64,000 bases of DNA from an uncultured Sphingobacteriales bacterium (GTDB lineage: Bacteria > Bacteroidota > Bacteroidia > Chitinophagales > Chitinophagaceae). The notes beneath the pieces are model-generated. The model was not told the DNA's origin. It worked only from the letters and a program-made list of their open reading frames with translations, and ran no database searches. Both the position numbers and the translations under genes were made by a program. Below are positions 1 through 7,255 of this stretch, in pieces; positions within the stretch are counted from its first letter, which is position 1, and every line of letters starts with the position of its first letter. The DNA lies in assembly GCA_937871285.1 (NCBI GenBank), contig CALMQS010000087.1, positions 1 to 64,000 of the forward strand, read 5' to 3'.

Positions 1-206
1 TGAGGCTGATCCGCGACGGCATTGTAATTTATCCTACCGGTGAAGGACAAAGCGCGGAACTGGGATCGCTGAAACGCTATAAAGATGATGTGAAGGAAGT
101 ATCAAGCGGTATGGAATGCGGACTTACCCTTAAGAATTACAACGACCTGAAAGTGGGCGATGTGGTGGAAGCGTTTGAAATTGAAGAAGTAAAAAGGAGC
201 TTGTAA
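1..206 (+). CDS. infB: Translation initiation factor IF-2, C-terminal end (partial)
   Basis: The reading frame is open from base 3 and ends in TAA at 204-206, giving the last 68 residues of a protein whose start lies outside the window. The motifs [21 protein letters not shown] and [16 protein letters not shown] are the conserved end of domain IV of bacterial IF-2, the fMet-tRNA-binding domain of the GTPase that assembles the 70S initiation complex. Only this domain is visible, so the G domain cannot be judged. A promoter for the next gene follows 26 bases after the stop. Confidence 0.93.
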   Translation, partial: RLIRDGIVIYPTGEGQSAELGSLKRYKDDVKEVSSGMECGLTLKNYNDLKVGDVVEAFEIEEVKRSL

Positions 207-231
207 ACCTTTGTTAAATAAGCGGGCTGTA

Positions 232-261
232 TTGCTCCTGCGGTGAAATGCCTTATTTTTG
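232..261 (+). promoter_or_regulatory. Bacteroidota-type promoter upstream of the surA-like gene
   Basis: A TTG at 232-234 is followed after exactly 19 bases by TATTTTTG at 254-261. This matches the Bacteroidota sigma-ABfr consensus (-33 TTTG, -7 TAnnTTTG). The start codon lies 21 bases downstream. The assignment rests on the consensus match and its position only. Confidence 0.55.
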
Positions 262-282
262 AATGGCTTTGAAAGGTTAATT

Positions 283-1659
283 ATGAAACAATTTCTATTT
301 ATTATCAGCTTTTTGGCAATGGGCTGTTTAGCCATGGCGCAGGGCGGGCAGTCGAAAAAAGTGCTGGCAGATAAGATCATTGCCGTAATTGGCGATAAGA
401 TCGTTCTCAAATCGGATATTACCAATTTTATTGAAGACGAGAAAAGACAGGGCCACGAGCTGCCGCCCGATGCGGGTTGTACGCTCTTGCAGCAAATGAT
501 GGTAAGAAAAGCCCTGATGCTCCAGGCGCAGAAAGACTCCCTTCCCGTAAGCGACGAAGAGATAGAAGCGGAGCTGGATCAGCGTATCAGGTATTATATT
601 GGCGCCTATGGAGGTAAAGAAGCTTTGGAACAGATAGCGGGCAAAAGCATTTACCAGATAAAGGAAGATAACCGCATTGCCATTAAAGAGCAGAAGCTGT
701 CGGAAGCCATGCAACGGTCTATTATTGAAAATGTAAGGATCACGCCCACCGAAGTAAGAGATTACTTTGAAAAGATACCCAAAGACAGCCTTCGGTTTTA
801 CGAAACCGAGCTGGAAATAAAGCAGGTAGTAGCGTATGCCAAAGCAAGCCGTGATCTCGAAAAGTATGCGCAGGATGAACTGGCGGAATATAAAAGACAA
901 ATTGAAAGTGGTGTTACCTCTTTTGACAGGGTAGCCAAAATGTACAGTGATGATCCGGGTACTAAAGAAGCAGGTGGCCGGTTTGAGTTTAACAGGAACG
1001 ATAAAAGCGTGGATGGCACTTTCTCGTCAACTGCGTTTGCCTTAAAAGAAGGCCAGATATCCCGGGTGGTGAAATCAAAATTCGGCTATCATGTTATACA
1101 GTTGGTGAGCAGAACAGGCGATGATGTGGTAGTACGTCATATCCTTAAAATACCACAGATCACAGATACTGAAGTAAATGAAGCCATTGCAAAATTAGAT
1201 ACCGTACGATCCAAACTGGTGGCCAATACGCTTTCGTTTGGTGAAGCAGTGGATAAATACAGCGAAGACGAGAACAGCAAGTTCACTGCCGGTTCCATTA
1301 CAGACCCCCAGGGTTCTCCTTACCTCACTATCCAGGATCTCGATAAAAGCCTTTTGCCGGTATATAATGAATTAAAAGTGGGTGAATACTCCAAGCCTGT
1401 TCCTTTCACCGATGAAAGAGGCAGAAAAGGCGCCCGTATCATTTATATACAAAGTAAAACCGAACCACACCGCGAAAATCTGAAAGACGATTATAACAAG
1501 ATCGCCCAGCGGGTAATGGAAGAAAAAAAGGGAGAGATACTGAATCACTGGTTTCAAACCAAAATGCCCACTTACTATATTTCCGTAGATGAAGAGTTTC
1601 GCCAGTGCGGGGAAGTAAACAAATGGCTTTCGCTCACAGCGCAAACTACTACCAATTAA
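283..1659 (+). CDS. surA: SurA-like periplasmic peptidylprolyl isomerase/chaperone
   Basis: The 458-residue product begins with a signal peptide (MKQFLFIISFLAMGCLAMAQ), which favours the ATG at 283 over a TTG 24 bases earlier. An N-terminal SurA-type helical region (about residues 25-150) precedes two parvulin (PpiC) domains. The first covers about 175-277 and includes YSDDPGTKEAGG and FGYHVIQL; the second covers about 283-390 and includes VRHILKIPQ. Proteins of this design escort unfolded outer-membrane proteins through the periplasm and isomerise Xaa-Pro bonds. The gene has its own promoter after infB and converges on dusB with 4 bases between the stops. The family is certain; exact SurA orthology is likely. 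Confidence 0.88.
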   Translation: MKQFLFIISFLAMGCLAMAQGGQSKKVLADKIIAVIGDKIVLKSDITNFIEDEKRQGHELPPDAGCTLLQQMMVRKALMLQAQKDSLPVSDEEIEAELDQRIRYYIGAYGGKEALEQIAGKSIYQIKEDNRIAIKEQKLSEAMQRSIIENVRITPTEVRDYFEKIPKDSLRFYETELEIKQVVAYAKASRDLEKYAQDELAEYKRQIESGVTSFDRVAKMYSDDPGTKEAGGRFEFNRNDKSVDGTFSSTAFALKEGQISRVVKSKFGYHVIQLVSRTGDDVVVRHILKIPQITDTEVNEAIAKLDTVRSKLVANTLSFGEAVDKYSEDENSKFTAGSITDPQGSPYLTIQDLDKSLLPVYNELKVGEYSKPVPFTDERGRKGARIIYIQSKTEPHRENLKDDYNKIAQRVMEEKKGEILNHWFQTKMPTYYISVDEEFRQCGEVNKWLSLTAQTTTN

Positions 1660-1663
1660 GCAG

Positions 1664-2710
1664 CTATGCGTTTAAAAGGCTGGTTTCGTAAGCGGCTTCG
1701 CTGCAGGCTGCATATTTTTCTTTTATCTCAAGCAATACCTGCTCAACTTCCTGTTGTGTTTTTACCGTTACCAATTGCATGCGAAAATCCCTGATATGGG
1801 GCAATCCTTTCAGGTAATTGGCGTAATGCCTTCTCATTTCTAATATGCCCAATACAGGGCCTTTCCATTCAACCGATTTACGGAGATGGGTGCGGCATAC
1901 CGCTATCCGCTCTTCAAGGGAAGGCGGTGTCAATAATGAACCGGTAGCTATATAATGTTTTATTTCCCTGAATATCCACGGGTACCCAATGGCAGCGCGC
2001 CCGATCATAATGCCGTCTACGCTATACCTTTCCTTATATTCCACCGCTTTGGGAGGAGTGTCAATATCGCCGTTGCCAAATATGGGAATATGCATGCGGG
2101 GGTTATTTTTTACAGCAGCGATCAGACGCCAGTCGGCATCGCCCTTGTACAGTTGTGCCCGGGTGCGCCCGTGAATGGTAAGCGCCTGCACGCCCACATC
2201 CTGTAAACGTTCTGCTACTTCTTCTATGTTTTTGGAATGATCGTCCCAGCCCAGTCGGGTTTTAACCGTTACGGGTAATGCCGTAGACCGTACCACCGCT
2301 TCGGTTAGCCGTACCATTAAGCTAATATCTTTCAATACCGCTGCCCCGGCGCCTTTGCAAACCACTTTCTTTACGGGGCATCCAAAATTAATATCCACGA
2401 GGTCAGGCTGTACGGCATCAATTATTTTGGCGCTCAGCGACAGCGCTTCTTCATCGCCCCCAAACATCTGGATACCAAATGGCCGCTCAAATTCGGAAAA
2501 GTCTAATTTTTGTTTACTTTTAATAGCATCCCGGATCAGGCCTTCGCTGCTGATAAATTCACTGTACATAAGATCGGCGCCGTTTTGCTTGCATACATAA
2601 CGGAACGGCGGATCGCTCACATCTTCCATGGGAGCAAGAAGAAGTGGAAAATCAGGGAGTTGTATGGAACCAATTTTAACCGGCATTGCATGAACTGTCT
2701 TATCTTGCAT
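1664..2710 (-). CDS. dusB: tRNA-dihydrouridine synthase, DusB-type
   Basis: The 348-residue FMN-dependent TIM-barrel enzyme reduces specific uridines in tRNA to dihydrouridine. The N-terminal LLLAPMEDVSDPPFR is the FMN-binding signature. INFGCPVKKV carries the catalytic cysteine (Cys111). TRLGWDD, IHGRTRAQ, NGDIDTP and GIMIGRAAIGYPWIF complete the family pattern. A second ATG at codon 9 (MPVKIGSIQLPDFPL) would also give a complete enzyme and may be the true start. It is divergent from the CPBP gene across a short AT-rich spacer. Confidence 0.93.
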   Translation of the reverse strand: MQDKTVHAMPVKIGSIQLPDFPLLLAPMEDVSDPPFRYVCKQNGADLMYSEFISSEGLIRDAIKSKQKLDFSEFERPFGIQMFGGDEEALSLSAKIIDAVQPDLVDINFGCPVKKVVCKGAGAAVLKDISLMVRLTEAVVRSTALPVTVKTRLGWDDHSKNIEEVAERLQDVGVQALTIHGRTRAQLYKGDADWRLIAAVKNNPRMHIPIFGNGDIDTPPKAVEYKERYSVDGIMIGRAAIGYPWIFREIKHYIATGSLLTPPSLEERIAVCRTHLRKSVEWKGPVLGILEMRRHYANYLKGLPHIRDFRMQLVTVKTQQEVEQVLLEIKEKYAACSEAAYETSLLNA

Positions 2711-2832
2711 TTATGGAATGAACCCGGCGTATGCTAAAAACCCCTTCGAAATACAATGGGTTGATATTCAATGCACACGGGATGAGTTTCCTTCTAATGC
2801 AAGCAGCAAATGTACACACTAATTATAACATA

Positions 2833-3780
2833 ATGTACGACGCACATTCGAAAGGGGTATCTTACGTCAATGCTTTTTTAATCCTGATTGGATTATGGAT
2901 AGTAGGTTTTATCGCCGGTGGAGTGCTGAGTATTCCCATATGGATGATGATGACCGGCAAAGGAGTAATGAGCATGCCCGAAGAATTATTAAAGCCCGAA
3001 AATGTTAATGCCGTTCGGGTTATACAGGTGGTATCTACAGGCGTAACCTTTTTTTTACCAGCCTGGTTTACCGCTCTTATTATTAACCGCCGCCCCGCTA
3101 AGTTATTAGGATTTACCATGCGGTTTAATTACCGGCAACTCCTTTTGGCGCTGGGCATTATGTTTGGCGCGGCTATTGTAGCTGCCAGCCTTGCAACGCT
3201 TAATGAACTGATACCCATACCTAAAAATGCGGCGGATTATTTTAAAAAATTAGAAGAGAATTATAGCGCACAGGTAGAAGTGATCACCAATATCAGAACA
3301 TTTGGCGATTATGCCATTTCTATCGTTATGATCGCTTTATTACCGGCTTTGTTTGAAGAAACTTTTTTTCGCGGGGGGATGCAAAACCTGCTTACCCGCT
3401 TTTCCCATAAGCCATGGATGGCTATACTGCTTACCAGTCTTATATTCAGCGTAATCCATCTTTCCTACTATGGCTTTCTGGCCAGGGTGTGCCTGGGCGT
3501 TGTGTTAGGACTGATCTATTATTATTCCCGGAGTCTTTGGCTGAGTATTGCCGCGCATTTTTTTAACAATGCCATTGCTGTTACCCAAATGTATGTATTG
3601 ATCAGGCAGGGCAGGCCGGTAAAAGAAGCGATGAACGAAACCTACCCGGTGTGGTGGGGAATTATTGGCGCTATCGGGTTGTATGCATTGTTTATCCTGT
3701 TTAAAAAGCGTTCGGCGAAGGCAATAAAAAAATATACGGCGCCGGAAGACAGGGCGCTGGAAGAAAAATGGATTGCTTAA
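2833..3780 (+). CDS. CPBP-family intramembrane metalloprotease
   Basis: This is a polytopic membrane protein of about 315 residues with the CPBP (Abi/CAAX protease, Rce1-like) signatures. EETFFRGGMQ supplies the glutamate pair and arginine, IFSVIHLSYYGFL supplies the first histidine, and HFFNNAIAV supplies the second. The catalytic set is therefore complete. The substrate is unknown. The frame is open to an ATG at 2731, but the first 34 codons look unlike a membrane-protein start, so I chose the ATG at 2833, just before the first hydrophobic helix. The cdsA gene follows after a short spacer of AAATTTG-like repeats. Confidence 0.85.
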   Translation: MYDAHSKGVSYVNAFLILIGLWIVGFIAGGVLSIPIWMMMTGKGVMSMPEELLKPENVNAVRVIQVVSTGVTFFLPAWFTALIINRRPAKLLGFTMRFNYRQLLLALGIMFGAAIVAASLATLNELIPIPKNAADYFKKLEENYSAQVEVITNIRTFGDYAISIVMIALLPALFEETFFRGGMQNLLTRFSHKPWMAILLTSLIFSVIHLSYYGFLARVCLGVVLGLIYYYSRSLWLSIAAHFFNNAIAVTQMYVLIRQGRPVKEAMNETYPVWWGIIGAIGLYALFILFKKRSAKAIKKYTAPEDRALEEKWIA

Positions 3781-3816
3781 ATAAATGTGGAAATTTGAAA
3801 ATTTGAAAATGTGGCA

Positions 3817-4689
3817 ATGAACTGGCAGGTATTTAAAACCAGGGCGCTTACGGCATTGGTGTTTGTGGCGGTAATGCTGGGCGGGCTGCTTTGGAATGAA
3901 TGGAGCTTCTTTATTTTATTTTCGGTTATACATGGGGGTTGCTGGATCGAATACCAGCGGTTGATTAAGCGTATTGATCCCTCGTACAGGCAGGTATCTT
4001 CCTTTCATGCATATGGAGTAATGCTGGCAGGATGGTCCCTGATGCTGTATTGCGCTGGCGATAGTTACCGGATTGGGAACATTACGCTGCACGCTATAGG
4101 CCTGGTGGCAGGATTGATTTTTGCTTTTGCCCTTCCCATTGTTGAGATCCTTTTTGCGAAGCGTTCCAATCTGAAGCATATCAGTTATTCAGCGATGGGG
4201 TTATTGTATATTTCCTTAAGCTGGTCGCTGATGATAAGTATAAGATCAATAGAGGGAATGTGGACGGCGGGAAATGGAAGACAGTTTGAAACAGGTTGGA
4301 TTTTACCGCTTGTTATTGTTTTTTCCATCTGGATCAATGATACCATGGCATATATCATAGGGTCGCTGATAGGAAGAACGCCGTTTTCAAAAGTATCACC
4401 CAAAAAAACAATTGAAGGCACCATTGGCGGCGCCGTTTTATGCATTGCGGTAATGGGTATGCTGGCCTATTACATGCAATTACCTGTTATGCATGTGTGC
4501 ATCATTGCGGCAATAGCTGCCATGGTGGGTACGGCGGGCGATTTGCTGGAAAGCAAGCTCAAGCGGATGGCCGATGTAAAAGACAGCGGGCATATTATGC
4601 CGGGGCATGGCGGTTTTTTAGACAGGTTCGATTCCCTGCTGTTAGCTACGCCTGTGGTATGGTTGTATGTGATGGCCGCAGTGAAATGA
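3817..4689 (+). CDS. cdsA: Phosphatidate cytidylyltransferase
   Basis: This 290-residue inner-membrane enzyme makes CDP-diacylglycerol from phosphatidate and CTP, the common precursor of bacterial phospholipids. Several hydrophobic helices precede the C-terminal signature KLKRMADVKDSGHIMPGHGG followed by FLDRFDS, an exact match to the CdsA family pattern (K-R-x4-K-D...H-G-G-x-x-D-R-x-D). The ATG at 3817 is preferred to a GTG two codons upstream. It lies just upstream of psd, so two steps of phosphatidylethanolamine synthesis are neighbours, although psd has its own promoter. Confidence 0.95.
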   Translation: MNWQVFKTRALTALVFVAVMLGGLLWNEWSFFILFSVIHGGCWIEYQRLIKRIDPSYRQVSSFHAYGVMLAGWSLMLYCAGDSYRIGNITLHAIGLVAGLIFAFALPIVEILFAKRSNLKHISYSAMGLLYISLSWSLMISIRSIEGMWTAGNGRQFETGWILPLVIVFSIWINDTMAYIIGSLIGRTPFSKVSPKKTIEGTIGGAVLCIAVMGMLAYYMQLPVMHVCIIAAIAAMVGTAGDLLESKLKRMADVKDSGHIMPGHGGFLDRFDSLLLATPVVWLYVMAAVK

Positions 4690-4702
4690 ATAGCTGCAAA
4701 AT

Positions 4703-4733
4703 TTTGACGCTCTTTCGTCATTGCCTACTTTTG
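4703..4733 (+). promoter_or_regulatory. Bacteroidota-type promoter of psd
   Basis: TTTG at 4703-4706 and TACTTTTG at 4726-4733 are separated by 19 bases, matching the TTTG-N19-TAnnTTTG consensus at both boxes. The psd ATG is 17 bases downstream. This suggests psd can be transcribed independently of cdsA. Confidence 0.6.
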
Positions 4734-4750
4734 CAGGTCAAGCTGTATAC

Positions 4751-5407
4751 ATGACGGTACATAAAGAAGGATATCAGACTATCGCGCTTTGCGGATTATT
4801 TTTTGTGATCATCAATATTGTGCTGTTTTATTTTTTGCCTTACAGTGTAAGCTGGCTGGCCTGGATCATTTTTATACTATCCTTTTTCTTTTTTCTTTTT
4901 ATCATTTCTTTTTTCCGCGTACCCAAACGTGTTCTTACGATTGACGAAACTAAAATTGTTGCCCCGGCCGATGGTAAAGTGGTAGTAATAGAAGAAACAG
5001 TAGATGAAGAATATTTTAAGGATAAACGGCTGCAAATATCCATTTTCATGAGTCCTGCCAATGTACACCAAAACCTCAACCCGGTAAGCGGCGAAGTAGT
5101 GTACAGCCAATATCATAAAGGGAAATACCTGGTGGCATGGGATCCAAAATCATCTACGCATAATGAGAGGCATACGGTTGTAATACAAAACGGCAATGCA
5201 CCCGTACTGGTTAAGCAAATTGCCGGCGCGGTGGCCCGCCGTATTGTAAACTATCTTAAACCCGGGCAAAAAGTACAGCAGGGCGCTGAAATGGGGTTTA
5301 TTAAATTCGGCAGCCGTGTAGATGTGCTTTTACCACCGGCAGCAAAAATTCATGTGCAGTTGAAACAGGTGGTTAAAGGCGGTATAACGGTGCTTGCAAG
5401 CTGGTGA
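4751..5407 (+). CDS. psd: Phosphatidylserine decarboxylase (short, Psd-like form)
   Basis: The 218-residue membrane-anchored proenzyme cleaves itself to form a pyruvoyl group and converts phosphatidylserine to phosphatidylethanolamine. Two hydrophobic segments occupy about residues 10-55. APADGKVV, SIFMSPANVHQNLNP and the C-terminal FGSRVD follow. The Gly187-Ser188 bond is the expected self-cleavage site, in the place of LGST in the long form. The ATG at 4751 is chosen over a TTG at 4721 because the TTG lies inside the promoter -7 box region. Confidence 0.93.
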   Translation: MTVHKEGYQTIALCGLFFVIINIVLFYFLPYSVSWLAWIIFILSFFFFLFIISFFRVPKRVLTIDETKIVAPADGKVVVIEETVDEEYFKDKRLQISIFMSPANVHQNLNPVSGEVVYSQYHKGKYLVAWDPKSSTHNERHTVVIQNGNAPVLVKQIAGAVARRIVNYLKPGQKVQQGAEMGFIKFGSRVDVLLPPAAKIHVQLKQVVKGGITVLASW

Positions 5408-5449
5408 AGAAATTTGAAAATGTGGAAATTTGAAAACGTGCAAAAATTC

Positions 5450-5492
5450 ATGAGGTTTGCAGGAGGGAAATTGCAGGGTGAAAAAACCTCAT
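5450..5492. repeat. Inverted repeat between convergent psd and the HAD gene
   Basis: ATGAGGTTT at 5450-5458 is matched by its exact complement AAACCTCAT at 5484-5492 with a 25-base loop. It lies between two convergent genes. It could be a weak bidirectional terminator, but it has no strong T-run and a long loop. Confidence 0.3.
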
Positions 5493-5546
5493 AGAGTTAT
5501 ATGGCGGTCGGTACGCAACGAAGGAGCGTCAAACCGCATGGAATTC

Positions 5547-6242
5547 CTAAAATATATTTTCAAGCTCTTTCAATGAATACACGGTATAGGTGGGTTGTAC
5601 AGGCGGTGGAATGTGCTTATGATTGATATACACCTGGTCAATGCCTGCGTTTTTGGCGCCCACTATATCCGCTTCAATATCATCGCCCAGCATTATACTT
5701 TCTTTTTGTGTAGCCCCCGTTTTGCGCAGGGCATACTCAAAAATTTGTTTGTGCGGTTTCAGGCTGTTGCTTCCTTCAGAGGTAATAACTTCTTCAAAAA
5801 ACCCGGTAAGCCCGGAGTGCTTCAGCTTGCTGTGCTGTATGGTTTCAAAGCCGTTGGTAATAAGGTGTAAAGCATAATCTTTACCGCGCAGGTATTCCAG
5901 CATGGTTATAGCATGGGGAAATAATAAAGTACGTGTAGGCAACCTGTCTAAAAAAAAGGAATCCATACTTCGTGCCAGCTTTTCATCGCCTATTTTAAAA
6001 TCCAGCAGGGTATTCCACATGCGTTTCCATCTCAGGTCATCCCGTTTTATAAATCCTTTGCGGTAACGCTCCCATAACCTGGTGTTATGATAAATATATC
6101 TTTCGTAAAAAGCGTCGAAACTATCTACACCCTGTGCGGTAAGGTTTAATGCAAGATGGAGCTCCTGCAGCGTTTGCTTTGCATTTGATTCGAAATCCCA
6201 TAAGGTGTGATCCAGGTCAAAAAAAAGATGCTTGTACGTCAT
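5547..6242 (-). CDS. YjjG-type HAD-superfamily nucleotidase
   Basis: This 231-residue HAD phosphatase has motif I FFDLDHTLWDF (Asp9 nucleophile, Asp11 acid/base), motif II HLITNGF, a lysine region SLKPHKQIFEYAL, and motif IV MLGDDIEADIVGAKNAG. The sequence follows the YjjG/noncanonical pyrimidine 5'-nucleotidase subfamily, which clears modified or mutagenic pyrimidine nucleotides; the exact substrate is inferred. The frame stays open far upstream to 6770, but that extension has no coding character and overlaps the divergent SDR gene. TATTTTTG lies 16 bases before the chosen ATG. Confidence 0.85.
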   Translation of the reverse strand: MTYKHLFFDLDHTLWDFESNAKQTLQELHLALNLTAQGVDSFDAFYERYIYHNTRLWERYRKGFIKRDDLRWKRMWNTLLDFKIGDEKLARSMDSFFLDRLPTRTLLFPHAITMLEYLRGKDYALHLITNGFETIQHSKLKHSGLTGFFEEVITSEGSNSLKPHKQIFEYALRKTGATQKESIMLGDDIEADIVGAKNAGIDQVYINHKHIPPPVQPTYTVYSLKELENIF

Positions 6243-6374
6243 GATTAAAACAAAGCTGCAAAAATACGGTGTTTGGCAGAAGTATGTAGATTTGATGATT
6301 AACAGGGAAACCATCCCAAACTTAACAAACTTACAAATGCAACGGTATCGTATTATATCATCATAAAATAATGT

Positions 6375-7076
6375 ATGAATATTATTATCACAGGCGCTTC
6401 CCGCGGATTTGGAAAAGCAATTGCAGAACGATTTGCCGCCAACGGGTATAACCTGTATCTCAGTTCGCGCAATGAAGTGGGTTTGTATAAAGCAATGGAA
6501 GATCTTGCTACCCGTTTCCCGGAAGTTAGTATTAAAGCAAAGCCTTTTGATTTGAGCCATAAGGCACAGGTAAAAGATTTTGCCAACTGGCTTTTGGGAA
6601 TGCATATATCCATTGACATCCTCGTTAATAATGCAGGCTCTTTTGAACCCGGCAGCGTGTATAACGAACCCGAAGGCACAATGGAAAATATGATGGCTGT
6701 TAATTTTTTTAGCGCCTATCATCTCACCCGTGCGCTGATCCCTGCAATGATGACACAGCAAAGCGGTCATGTTTTTAACATGTGTTCCATTGCATCATTC
6801 CAGGCGTATAAAAATGGCGGCGCTTACAGCATCAGCAAATTTGCTTTGGCGGGCTTTTCAAAAAACCTGCGGGAAGAAATGAAGCCGCATGGCATTAAAG
6901 TTACCGCGGTATACCCGGGTGCGGCATATACCGATTCCTGGGCAGGCAGCGGTATAGATCCGAAACGTATAATGGTGGCAGATGATGTTGCCGGAATGAT
7001 TTACGCGGCAGCGCAGCTTTCACCACAGGCCTGCGTGGAAGATATTGTATTGCGCCCTCAGTTGGGAGATTTGTGA
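6375..7076 (+). CDS. Short-chain dehydrogenase/reductase
   Basis: The 233-residue classical SDR has the NAD(P)-binding motif TGASRGFGKAI at residues 6-16, the stabilising NNAG, the catalytic serine in MCSIASF, and YSISK carrying the catalytic Tyr and Lys. The substrate cannot be told from sequence. It stands alone, divergent from the HAD gene. Its stop codon touches the first base of the MITE-like element at 7076. Confidence 0.85.
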   Translation: MNIIITGASRGFGKAIAERFAANGYNLYLSSRNEVGLYKAMEDLATRFPEVSIKAKPFDLSHKAQVKDFANWLLGMHISIDILVNNAGSFEPGSVYNEPEGTMENMMAVNFFSAYHLTRALIPAMMTQQSGHVFNMCSIASFQAYKNGGAYSISKFALAGFSKNLREEMKPHGIKVTAVYPGAAYTDSWAGSGIDPKRIMVADDVAGMIYAAAQLSPQACVEDIVLRPQLGDL

Positions 7077-7226
7077 AGGGGCTGTCTCAAAAGGGCCGGT
7101 ATAGAAGATATGCCACTAAGGCACAAGCCTGCCTGCCGGCGGGGCACAAAGCCTTGATTTTCAGGTTTTATTTTCTTTGTGCTTTCGTGACTTCGTGGCA
7201 AAATATTACTTTTGCGACAGCCTCTT
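7076..7226. mobile_element. MITE-like element with 19-bp terminal inverted repeats (copy 1)
   Basis: The left end (7076-7094, core GGGGCTGTCTCAAAAG) is the near-perfect inverse of the right end (7208-7226, core CTTTTGCGACAGCCTC). The interior has no credible gene. A second copy in reverse orientation lies at 38234-38367 and shares the ends and most of the interior. This copy carries an extra stretch of about 20 bases around 7126-7148 (CCTGCCTGCCGGC type) that copy 2 lacks, so it appears to be a repeat nested in a repeat. No transposase is present, so movement in trans is inferred. It fills the gap between two convergent genes. Confidence 0.75.
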
Positions 7227-7255
7227 CACAAATCGCTACTCACTCCTTTACCATC

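Noticed and set aside
6243..6770. N-terminal extension of the HAD phosphatase
   Set aside because: The 176 extra residues overlap the divergent SDR gene and lie before the conserved FFDLDHTLW start. They are unlike any HAD cap.
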